DNA of 9,075 nucleotides from Pararhodospirillum photometricum DSM 122 (lineage in GTDB: Bacteria > Pseudomonadota > Alphaproteobacteria > Rhodospirillales > Rhodospirillaceae): the NCBI RefSeq assembly GCF_000284415.1, contig NC_017059.1:2859805-2868879 (forward strand). The letters run 5' to 3'. The notes under the pieces were generated by a model. It searched no databases. It was given only the letters and a program-made list of their open reading frames with translations, and was not told the DNA's origin. Below are positions 1 through 4,267 of the stretch, in pieces (the stretch's first letter is position 1; each line of letters starts with the position of its first letter). Both the position numbers and the translations under genes were made by a program.

Positions 1-22
1 GTGTTTTTTCACTGCTTTCCAT
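1..22 (-). CDS. Start of an unidentified leftward gene, cut by the window edge
   Basis: Only the first seven codons or so are inside the window. On the minus strand an ATG at 22-20 is preceded by a good Shine-Dalgarno AGGAG (34-30) with 7 nt spacing. It opens a reading frame (Met-Glu-Ser-Ser-Glu-Lys-Thr) that runs off the edge. It lies 16 nt downstream of the stop of the leftward gene at 39-347, so the two would form an operon. Product cannot be judged. Confidence 0.5.
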
Positions 23-38
23 GAAGGGACTCCTGATA

Positions 39-347
39 TCAGTTCGATTCAATATCGTACACAGCAGAGTAGTAGATTTTTCTTTCTCCTGGCCCCTTAT
101 AATGCTTACTAGTTTGCACAAATTCGATAAATTGAACAAAATCAGTCGCATTTTCCACATAGAGCCTCATAGTATAAATATTTCCCTTATCCATACTTAG
201 AGGCGTGGGAAAGGTAACCAACATAGGAACCATGCCTGTTATCGAACGTAAATCTCGGTGAATAACAGCTAACTCATTTCCTTGACTATCATAGACAGCG
301 CCACAGAAATGGCCATTTGTATTGGGGTGAATTCTCAAGCAAAACAC
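39..347 (-). CDS. Small protein of unknown function, AT-rich gene
   Basis: This 102-residue ORF starts with GTG at 347 and ends with TGA at 39-41. I do not recognise the family. The protein is soluble-looking with no signal peptide or membrane segment. It begins with a short Cys/His-containing stretch and has a mixed beta-like middle and an aromatic C-terminus. The gene is much more AT-rich than the host genes at the right edge, which suggests lateral acquisition. No clear ribosome binding site precedes the GTG (only a weak GGA), so the start is uncertain; internal Met codons around residues 39-42 are alternatives. It is divergent from the repressor gene at 466 and shares a 118-nt control region with it. 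That would fit an early or accessory phage gene under repressor control, but this is inference. The next leftward gene begins 16 nt beyond its stop. Confidence 0.5.
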   Translation of the reverse strand: MFCLRIHPNTNGHFCGAVYDSQGNELAVIHRDLRSITGMVPMLVTFPTPLSMDKGNIYTMRLYVENATDFVQFIEFVQTSKHYKGPGERKIYYSAVYDIESN

Positions 348-395
348 AATTCCAAGACCACTTGTTTTGTTTGGGTGTGCGGCGTCGGAAATGAT

Positions 396-413
396 TTTGT
401 TTTTAAAAACAAA
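396..413. promoter_or_regulatory. 18-bp perfect palindrome, candidate repressor operator
   Basis: TTTGTTTTTAAAAACAAA is a perfect 18-bp palindrome centred between 404 and 405. It lies in the region between the leftward gene (start 347) and the XRE-family repressor gene (start 466). A dyad of this size beside a repressor gene is the usual form of a phage operator. A related half-site, TTGTTTTG, occurs just upstream at 363-369. Clear -35/-10 elements could not be assigned. Binding by the neighbouring repressor is inferred, not shown. Confidence 0.5.
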
Positions 414-465
414 GGCTTATCTGATGTGTAAACCATTTACAGATAGCGATGCGGGAGTTTCCAGA

Positions 466-984
466 ATGACTTTGGAACCGGAAACGGTCGGTTCTCGCCT
501 GCGCTCGGTGCGAGGCGATATGAGCCAAGATGACTTTGCTACCTTATTGGGTGTCCACAAGCAGACGATCGGCAAGTATGAGCGTGGTATCGTCGTGCCT
601 GGAGGCGACGTTTTGGCGCGCTTGCGCGCCGTGCTGGGGATAGATGTCAACTGGCTCCTGACGGGGAGGGCAGTAAAGGATGCGTACGAGCCGACTCTCG
701 AGGTAGGCGCCGTAACTCGCGCGGCGCCGTCTCAGCTCCTGGATGAGGATCTGTTTTCCCAAGTTATCGACGGTATTTCAAAGGTTTATAAAGATGCCGG
801 TGCTCGCATCGCCCCTGTGGATTTGGGGCGACTTGCCGCTCGCGTCGCCAACGATGTGATGACAACGGCGTCGGGGCCAGAGGAGTGGCCGATAGCCCTC
901 AAGCTGGCCCTGAGGGCCCTTGAGCGCGACCTGCGCACGATTCCGGCCGTAGACACTAATAGCTCAACCAAACGTTCGGCTTAA
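466..984 (+). CDS. XRE/Cro-CI family helix-turn-helix transcriptional regulator (phage repressor candidate)
   Basis: The ORF is open from 367, but the ATG at 466 is the likely start: GGGAG (453-457) lies 8 nt upstream, while the TTG at 367 and ATGs at 391 and 424 have no Shine-Dalgarno. This gives 172 residues. Residues about 6-66 form a classic five-helix XRE domain: VGSRLRSVRG, then MSQDDFATLLGV (helix 2), HKQTIGKYERG (recognition helix), and the closing LGIDVNWLLTGR. The remaining roughly 100 residues are helical and have no Ser/Lys peptidase (S24) motif, so this is not a LexA/lambda-CI type self-cleaving repressor. An 18-bp palindrome lies 53 nt upstream of the start. Position, orientation (divergent from 39-347) and domain type fit the lysogeny regulator of the element. 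The exact role is inferred. Confidence 0.8.
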   Translation: MTLEPETVGSRLRSVRGDMSQDDFATLLGVHKQTIGKYERGIVVPGGDVLARLRAVLGIDVNWLLTGRAVKDAYEPTLEVGAVTRAAPSQLLDEDLFSQVIDGISKVYKDAGARIAPVDLGRLAARVANDVMTTASGPEEWPIALKLALRALERDLRTIPAVDTNSSTKRSA

Positions 985-990
985 GGCTGG

Positions 991-1018
991 TTGCGCTATC
1001 TATCGCAAATGGTATAGT
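991..1018 (+). promoter_or_regulatory. Possible promoter with inverted repeat upstream of the lipoprotein gene
   Basis: An inverted repeat TTGCG-N8-CGCAA (991-995 / 1004-1008) is followed by TATAGT at 1013-1018, a fair -10 element. TTGCGC at 991-996 could serve as a weak -35 with 16 nt spacing. The inverted repeat would then sit in the spacer as an operator. Evidence is only this spacing. Confidence 0.25.
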
Positions 1019-1086
1019 TAATATTTTTATTAGAAGTTACCATGGAACTGCAACACTTCTTTAAGTCGCGAATGCGGAGGCGCCCC

Positions 1087-1284
1087 ATGAAATCGTCGTT
1101 TGTTTTGGTAGTGCTCTTAACTCTATCTGCCTGCACACATTTGAATCGGGCTCCAGTCCAGCCTTTGGCTGAGACTAATATAGCGCAGCAGAAGGATGAA
1201 GTTGCAGAGTCATCAATTGATCTTGTAAGGACTATGTCGTCATATGTTGGTACATACCTTAAAAACAATAGCGATAAAAAATAA
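1087..1284 (+). CDS. Lipoprotein, N-terminal intact piece of a frameshifted gene
   Basis: The ATG at 1087 has an ideal Shine-Dalgarno GGAGG (1076-1080) 6 nt upstream, so it is preferred to the in-frame ATG at 1042. The 65-residue product starts with Lys, a hydrophobic stretch (residues 5-13) and a lipobox LSAC with Cys16 as the lipidated residue, so it should be exported and anchored to a membrane. After Cys16 the chain is polar (Gln, Glu, Ser-rich) and ends abruptly at TAA (1282-1284), just after an A6 run. Adding one A to that run continues the frame into the conserved-looking sequence downstream, so this is probably the first third of a longer lipoprotein, about 140 residues or more. The gene is AT-rich. 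Substrate or partner unknown. An Rz1-like spanin was considered, but the proline-rich character is missing. Confidence 0.6.
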   Translation: MKSSFVLVVLLTLSACTHLNRAPVQPLAETNIAQQKDEVAESSIDLVRTMSSYVGTYLKNNSDKK

Positions 1285-1507
1285 TATCTGACGCTATTGA
1301 TAGAGTTAGAAGAGACATGAAAGATCCTGAAAGTGTAAAATTCAAAGATGTTAGCATCGTTGGATTTGAAGATGGCAAGGTTGTGTGTGGAAATATAATG
1401 CAAATTCGTACGGAGCATACGTAGGCTATAATAAATTTGTATCAGATGGTGTTATTGTATCGTTTTACGAGAATAAATGGGTATTCAACGACTTTCCCGT
1501 CTACGAA
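1285..1507 (+). pseudogene. Frameshifted remainder of the lipoprotein gene
   Basis: Two frames join into one sensible protein if single A residues are restored. From 1281, frame ATA-ATA-TCT gives DAIDRVRRDMKDPESVKFKD and then VVCGNI, ending at TAG (1419-1421). One extra A at 1397-1398 continues with NANSYGAYVGYNKFVSDG and onwards. The order 'DP.S.KFKDV ... VVCG.xNA.NS.G.YVGY' is a pattern I know from small exported proteins of unknown function in many Proteobacteria. The C-terminus cannot be fixed: the third frame stays open to 1840, but beyond about 1500 it reads against a leftward gene and loses conserved character. Either a decayed gene, or an intact gene with two homopolymer sequencing errors. 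Confidence 0.6.
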
Positions 1508-1864
1508 TTCAAGCCGCCGAATTTCCTTGCGTTCCATAGTCTCTGGATCGAGAGCAAACGCCCGCGTGACATCTGCGTGAAACTCGGTGGAAATCAAGAC
1601 ACCCACTTCAAGTCTTGGGGGAGTCGGCCCAACAGAAAACACACACCGCAGTTCAGGTGCACACAGGCGCTCGGTGATATCAACGCCATCACCCCGGATT
1701 ACCCGGACACGCGAACCTTCGCTAACCACCTTAACGCCCATCATCTCTTCCAGCGCCGCAGAGTTTTTGCGCATAATTTCCCTCATTTCCTCGGTAATTT
1801 CCAGCGCCGAGCCATGGTTGGAGATGCCTATCTCCGCTGACCCCTGTTCCGCCTGATCGCTCAT
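1442..1864 (-). CDS. Protein of unknown function, divergent from the ligase operon
   Basis: ATG at 1864 is the likely start: AGAGGG lies about 8 nt upstream on the minus strand. A GTG at 1873 is an in-frame alternative. The product has 140 residues and no signal peptide or membrane helix. An acidic, helical N-terminal part (residues ~20-45, EITEEMREIMRKNSAALEEM) leads into a mixed alpha/beta body (VKVVSEGSRVRVIRGDGVDI; later VGVLISTEFHADVTRAF). I do not recognise the family. Most of the gene is GC-rich like the ligase operon, but the last ~20 codons (1442-1505) lie in AT-rich DNA and overlap, on the opposite strand, the tail of the lipoprotein remnant. The C-terminus may therefore be a recombination product. 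A TATAAA on the minus strand (1915-1910) could be its -10, with the left operator-like site at its -35 position. Confidence 0.6.
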   Translation of the reverse strand: MSDQAEQGSAEIGISNHGSALEITEEMREIMRKNSAALEEMMGVKVVSEGSRVRVIRGDGVDITERLCAPELRCVFSVGPTPPRLEVGVLISTEFHADVTRAFALDPETMERKEIRRLEFVDGKVVEYPFILVKRYNNTI

Positions 1865-1884
1865 CACACCCACCCTCTTCCCAA

Positions 1885-1908
1885 GCCCCGCCCAGCGCGG
1901 GGCTTTTT
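1885..1908 (+). terminator. Rho-independent terminator (plus strand)
   Basis: A perfect 7-bp GC stem, GCCCCGC (1885-1891) and GCGGGGC (1897-1903), with a 5-nt loop, is followed directly by TTTTT (1904-1908). It points rightward although the nearest gene to its left runs leftward, so it would stop rightward transcripts arriving from the lipoprotein region before they reach the ligase promoter. Confidence 0.7.
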
Positions 1909-1936
1909 GTTTATAGCATGGGGTGGGGTGAAAAAA

Positions 1937-1950
1937 TGGGAAAAATCCCA
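1937..1950. promoter_or_regulatory. Operator-like inverted repeat, left copy
   Basis: TGGGAAAAATCCCA contains the dyad TGGGA-N4-TCCCA. The same dyad recurs at 1971-1984, 34 bp away centre to centre, about three helical turns. This copy lies upstream of the ligase promoter. It also sits where the -35 of a divergent leftward promoter would fall (TATAAA at 1915-1910 on the minus strand). The regulator is unknown; the XRE protein encoded at 466-984 is a candidate. Confidence 0.55.
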
Positions 1951-1958
1951 GAATGTGG

Positions 1959-1988
1959 TTGACGAGATAGTGGGATTAATCCCATTAT
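1959..1988 (+). promoter_or_regulatory. Sigma70-type promoter of the ligase operon
   Basis: TTGACG (1959-1964) and CATTAT (1983-1988) are separated by 18 nt and match the sigma70 consensus at 5/6 and 4/6 positions. The start codon of the ligase is 35 nt beyond the -10. The right operator-like site (1971-1984) fills the spacer, so a bound regulator would exclude RNA polymerase. Confidence 0.55.
1971..1984. promoter_or_regulatory. Operator-like inverted repeat, right copy
   Basis: TGGGATTAATCCCA is a perfect 14-bp palindrome with the same TGGGA-N4-TCCCA arms as the copy at 1937-1950. It lies between the -35 and -10 of the ligase promoter, the classic position for repression by steric block. 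Confidence 0.6.
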
Positions 1989-2022
1989 TTCTCCAGAGCC
2001 CACGAGCCGGAGGACCCAAGCG

Positions 2023-2925
2023 ATGACCACCCCGCCCTTCAAGCCGCTACTCGCCGGCCCCTGCGAAAACCCTGCTTCCTTGCGTTTTCCGGTCTTCGCG
2101 TCCCCCAAGCTCGACGGCATCCGGTGCATTATCCTTCGCGGCCAGGGCGCGGTGACGCGGTCCTTGAAGCCGATCCCCAACGTCCATGTGCGCACCTTGC
2201 TGGATCACCCGGATCTCGTGGGGTTGGACGGGGAATTGATCGTCGGCGATGCGGCGGCCCCCGATGCCTTCACGCGCTCCACATCCGGGATCATGAGCAA
2301 GGCTGGCGAACCCGCTTTCACCTTCCATGTCTTCGATGACGTCTCCGATCCCACCCAGCCCTTTTCCGAGCGGATGGCCCGGCTCCGGTCCCGCGCTCTG
2401 CCCGAGTTCGTTCGGGTGGTCGAGCAGCGCCTCGTCGCCAACGTCGAGGACCTTGGTGCGGTTGAAGCCGAGTTCCTTGCCGCTGGCTTCGAAGGCACCA
2501 TGATCCGCGCCCCGCAAGGGGCCTACAAGTTCGGACGCAGCACCGAACGCGAAGCCATCTTGTTGAAGCGCAAGCCGTTCGAGGACATGGAGGCCGAGGT
2601 CGTCGGCTTTGAAGAGCTGCATCGCAACGGCAACGAAGCCACCACGAACGCGCTTGGCTATGTCGAGCGCAACACGCGCGCCGATGGCCTGAAACCGGCC
2701 GGCACCTTGGGCGCCTTCGTGTGTCGCGCCCCCGGCTTCTCGGCCCTGTTTACCGTCGGCGTTGGGCTGACCGACGCGGTGCGCTCCGCCATCTGGGCCG
2801 ACCAGGGCGCCTACCTGGGCCAAACGATCAAACTGAAATTCCAGCGCCACGGATCGGCCGACGCGCCGCGCCTCCCCGTGTTCCTGGGCTTTCGCCATGC
2901 CGACGATGCCCGCGTTGCGGCATGA
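2023..2925 (+). CDS. ATP-dependent DNA ligase, compact phage type
   Basis: Seals nicks in duplex DNA by the ATP route: enzyme-AMP on a lysine, transfer to the 5' phosphate, then joining. At 300 residues it is the minimal two-domain form (adenylation plus OB fold) found in T7-like phages. Visible motifs: I, KLDGIR, with nucleophile Lys29; TRS near residues 45-47 (Ia); III, GLDGELIV (67-74), with Glu71; IIIa, FTFHVFDD (99-106); IV, EGTMIR (157-162); V, LLKRKPFEDMEAEVVGF (180-196). The OB domain follows from about 198 and ends in IKLKFQRHG and PRLPVFLGFR (269-291), motif VI-like. GGAGG (2009-2013) lies 9 nt before the ATG. It is the first gene of the operon behind the operator-controlled promoter. 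Its stop overlaps an ATG in another frame, but the next convincing gene starts at 2951. It probably serves phage replication or repair. Confidence 0.9.
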   Translation: MTTPPFKPLLAGPCENPASLRFPVFASPKLDGIRCIILRGQGAVTRSLKPIPNVHVRTLLDHPDLVGLDGELIVGDAAAPDAFTRSTSGIMSKAGEPAFTFHVFDDVSDPTQPFSERMARLRSRALPEFVRVVEQRLVANVEDLGAVEAEFLAAGFEGTMIRAPQGAYKFGRSTEREAILLKRKPFEDMEAEVVGFEELHRNGNEATTNALGYVERNTRADGLKPAGTLGAFVCRAPGFSALFTVGVGLTDAVRSAIWADQGAYLGQTIKLKFQRHGSADAPRLPVFLGFRHADDARVAA

Positions 2926-2950
2926 GCGACAACGAAACGGAGGACGAGGA

Positions 2951-3178
2951 ATGGCCTACCCCCACCAAGACGAACAGCCCACCGCCCTTACCCGGCTGCG
3001 CGCGGCTGCCGAGACCGCTTATCTCATGCGCGGACACCAGAGCGACCGCCTGTCCGCCATCGAGGCCCGCTTGTCCCGCCTCGAAGCCCTGATGGGCGTC
3101 TCCCTTCTCCAGGACATGGGCGCCCTTGGCCACCCCGCCGATCTTCCCCACGGCGGGCCGGATCCGGAGGCGGCATGA
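2951..3178 (+). CDS. Small protein of unknown function with a short helical, coiled-coil-like segment
   Basis: An in-frame GTG lies upstream at 2897, but the ATG at 2951 is preferred because GGAGGACGAGGA lies directly before it and the first 18 residues of the longer form would overlap the ligase gene. The product has 75 residues. Residues ~10-45 are strongly helical (LTRLRAAAETAYLMRG, then LSAIEARLSRLEALMG) with a heptad-like spacing of Leu/Ile, so it may form a coiled coil; the tail is Gly/Pro/Asp-rich. No family recognised. It follows the ligase by 25 nt and its TGA overlaps the ATG of the next small ORF (ATGA), consistent with one transcript. Confidence 0.6.
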   Translation: MAYPHQDEQPTALTRLRAAAETAYLMRGHQSDRLSAIEARLSRLEALMGVSLLQDMGALGHPADLPHGGPDPEAA

Positions 3179-3324
3179 CGCGCTACCACAGCATCCCGCC
3201 GCGAGCTAAGGGGGTTCGTCTGGCACCAGGGATGACAGAGAGAGAAGCCGCAGAAGCGGCACACAAGCCCAGCCCCGGGGGCAGTTTTCCGGGGCGCTTA
3301 TCGGGGCGTAGCTCAGTCAGGTAG
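3175..3324 (+). CDS. Very small ORF running into the tRNA-Pro gene
   Basis: An ATG at 3175 overlaps the previous stop (ATGA) and has GGAGG (3166-3170) 4 nt upstream. The 49-residue product is basic with a short helical stretch (MTEREAAEAAHK). Its stop TAG (3322-3324) lies inside the D-arm of the tRNA-Pro gene, so the last 8 codons are tRNA sequence. Translational coupling and the ribosome binding site support expression; nothing else does. It may be a genuine micro-protein or an accident of composition. Confidence 0.35.
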   Translation: MTRYHSIPPRAKGVRLAPGMTEREAAEAAHKPSPGGSFPGRLSGRSSVR

Positions 3325-3378
3325 AGCGCTGGCTTTGGGAGCAAGAAGTCGGAGGTTCAAATCCTCTTGCCCCGACCA
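3302..3378 (+). tRNA. tRNA-Pro (anticodon UGG)
   Basis: Full cloverleaf with encoded CCA, 77 nt. The acceptor CGGGGCG pairs with TGCCCCG (one G-U), the D-stem is GCTC/GAGC, and the T-arm is GGAGG-TTCAAAT-CCTCT. The anticodon loop TTTGGGA gives UGG, reading proline CCA and, by wobble, other CCN codons. The anticodon stem CTGGC/GCAAG has a G29-A41 mismatch, unusual for a housekeeping tRNA and consistent with a phage-borne copy. First of five tRNA genes in the cluster. Confidence 0.93.
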
Positions 3379-3495
3379 ATAGAGATCCTCGCCGGGGGAT
3401 GATACGCGATCTGCGGATGCGCACCCGCAGTGGCGGAATCCGGGGGAGACACAGTGCCCTGACTGGTGTGACGGCCTGGAGAGACAGGCATCTGT

Positions 3496-3570
3496 GGGGG
3501 TGTAGCTCAATGGTAGAGCTGGCGGCTCATAACCGTCTGGTCGCAGGTTCGATCCCTGCCGCCCCTACCA
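3496..3570 (+). tRNA. tRNA with anticodon CAU (elongator Met, or Ile2)
   Basis: 75 nt with encoded CCA. The acceptor GGGGGTG pairs with CGCCCCT through two wobble pairs, the D-stem is GCTC/GAGC, the anticodon arm is GGCGG-CTCATAA-CCGTC, and the T-arm is GCAGG-TTCGATC-CCTGC. The paired first base and the absence of the three G-C pairs in the anticodon stem exclude initiator tRNA. Whether it is tRNA-Met or tRNA-Ile2 (C34 modified to lysidine, reading AUA) cannot be decided from the sequence alone. Confidence 0.9.
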
Positions 3571-3703
3571 CGGACCCAGCCGGCGGGGCCTTGCTGACAA
3601 AGCGAGGGTAGCCGGACGGCCCTAGCGGTGAGTGGGCCAGCCAGGAAAAACCGCCGCAACGCAGGAGCCGCGCCCCCTTTCTCGCGGTGGGACTGCGTCG
3701 CCA

Positions 3704-3730
3704 CCCGAGAGCGAAATCTCGGGAGCTTTT
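3704..3730 (+). terminator. Stem-loop followed by TTTT, possible terminator or processing signal
   Basis: A 7-bp stem CCCGAGA/TCTCGGG with a GCGAAA loop is followed by AGCTTTT. The stem is strong but the T tract is short and offset by 3 nt. It sits directly before the tRNA-like element, so it could equally be an RNA processing hairpin. Confidence 0.3.
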
Positions 3731-3799
3731 GGGGCCCAAGCTCACGGAGAGTGCCGGTCGCGCACCGGAGGAGCGGTTCGATTCCGCGGGACCCAACCA
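3730..3799 (+). pseudogene. Decayed tRNA-like element (possible tRNA remnant, loop GCG)
   Basis: It ends in an encoded CCA with a proper T-arm: loop TTCGATT and the closing G53-C61 pair, 4 of 5 stem pairs. The acceptor TGGGGCC pairs with GGACCCA at 6 of 7 positions. A D-arm-like stem GCTC/GAGT has a very short ACGGA loop. The anticodon-like arm GCCGG/CCGGA has 4 of 5 pairs, with a loop TCGCGCA that lacks the universal U33 and would present GCG (Arg). Total 70 nt, shorter than a normal tRNA. It most likely derives from a tRNA gene that lost a few bases; a functional non-canonical tRNA is less likely. Confidence 0.4.
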
Positions 3800-3943
3800 C
3801 CAAGTAGCGCCGCCCGACCGTGCCCGGGCGATGAATGCGGGCCAGCGTTGCGCAGCGCTCCCGCCCTGGCCCGAGGAAAGGGCAGACCGGGCGCCCGGCA
3901 TGCGGGGCGATCGGACGGGAGGTGGAAATCCTCCCACCAGTTT

Positions 3944-4019
3944 GGGGCCTTAGCTCAGTCGGGAGAGCGTGCGCTTTGCAAGTGCGAGGTCGCGGGTTCG
4001 AGGCCCGCAGGCTCCACCA
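3944..4019 (+). tRNA. tRNA-Ala (anticodon UGC)
   Basis: 76 nt with encoded CCA. The acceptor GGGGCCT pairs with AGGCTCC and contains the G3-U70 wobble pair that is the identity mark for alanyl-tRNA synthetase. The anticodon arm is TGCGC-TTTGCAA-GTGCG and the T-arm GCGGG-TTCGAGG-CCCGC. It reads GCA and wobble GCN codons. Confidence 0.95.
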
Positions 4020-4037
4020 GCAAGAAAGGAGGCCTCG

Positions 4038-4214
4038 GTGAGGCTGCAAGATGTAGAGCTGTGGCTGCTTGTGCAAATAAAAATACTGGCCTCATGCGGA
4101 GTCCCCTCGGACGACATTAGGGCCATACTAAAGCAGCTTGCGGAATCTGAGTGTTGGTCTGTTGGTGAACAAGAGCGCCGGCCTAGCTCAGGCGGTAGAG
4201 CACCGGATTTGTAA
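4038..4214 (+). CDS. 58-residue protein of unknown function between tRNA-Ala and tRNA-Thr
   Basis: A GTG at 4038 is preceded by the perfect Shine-Dalgarno AAGGAGG (4026-4032) with 5 nt spacing, far better than most genes here. The product begins with an amphipathic helix (LQDVELWLLVQIKILASCGV), then SDDIRAILKQLAESECW, and reads like a small helical protein. Its stop TAA lies in the anticodon loop of tRNA-Thr, so the last 13 residues (Arg/Pro/Ser/Gly-rich) are encoded by tRNA sequence. The 18-nt gap after tRNA-Ala leaves little room for a promoter, so it should be expressed from the common transcript. No family recognised; it lies in the same cassette as Tad2, and a role in counter-defence is only a guess by association. 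Confidence 0.55.
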   Translation: MRLQDVELWLLVQIKILASCGVPSDDIRAILKQLAESECWSVGEQERRPSSGGRAPDL

Positions 4215-4252
4215 CCCGGGAGTCGTCGGTTCGAGCCCGACGGCCGGCACCA
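4177..4252 (+). tRNA. tRNA-Thr (anticodon UGU)
   Basis: 76 nt with encoded CCA. Perfect acceptor GCCGGCC/GGCCGGC, D-stem GCTC/GAGC, T-arm GTCGG-TTCGAGC-CCGAC. The anticodon loop TTTGTAA gives UGU, reading threonine ACA and wobble codons. The anticodon stem CCGGA/CCCGG closes with an A31-C39 mismatch. The first 38 nt overlap the end of the small ORF at 4038-4214. Confidence 0.94.
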
Positions 4253-4267
4253 ACAAAGAGGGAAGTT

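Larger units (their letters stand above)
3571..3943 (+). other. 373-nt gene-free, hairpin-rich interval between tRNA genes
   Basis: No convincing CDS on either strand. It holds several stem-loops: GGCCC/GGGCC (3618-3622 / 3634-3638), followed by an A5 run at 3646-3650; CCCGAGA/TCTCGGG (3704-3710 / 3717-3723); a decayed tRNA-like element (3730-3799); GGGCCA and TGGCCC enclosing a further small stem within about 3840-3875; and GGGAGG/CCTCCC just before tRNA-Ala. It is probably part of a long transcript processed around the tRNAs. Function unknown. Confidence 0.5.

Noticed and set aside
1..1000. Left attachment site copy of the tRNA-Lys 3' end
   Set aside because: No stretch in the left part, or elsewhere in the window, matches the tRNA-Lys 3' half other than generic T-arm similarity in the carried tRNAs.
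1385..1840. 151-residue plus-strand frame as an independent gene
   Set aside because: Its first part is the out-of-frame tail of the lipoprotein. The rest is antisense to the leftward gene 1442-1864 and has the basic, Arg/His-rich look of a shadow frame. No ribosome binding site.
2047..2898. 283-residue open frame on the minus strand
   Set aside because: It lies wholly opposite the DNA ligase, which has all catalytic motifs. Its composition (Gly/Ala/Arg/His-rich) is that of an antisense frame in GC-rich DNA.
2922..3092. ORF starting by ATGA overlap with the ligase stop
   Set aside because: Translational coupling would be possible, but the product is Pro/Cys/Arg-rich without domain character and lies over the better-supported gene at 2951-3178 with its own Shine-Dalgarno.
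3840..3905. Resemblance of GAGGAAAG and the following GC-rich stems to RNase P RNA
   Set aside because: Only the short GAGGAAAG matches. The downstream conserved blocks of RNase P RNA are absent and the interval is far too short.
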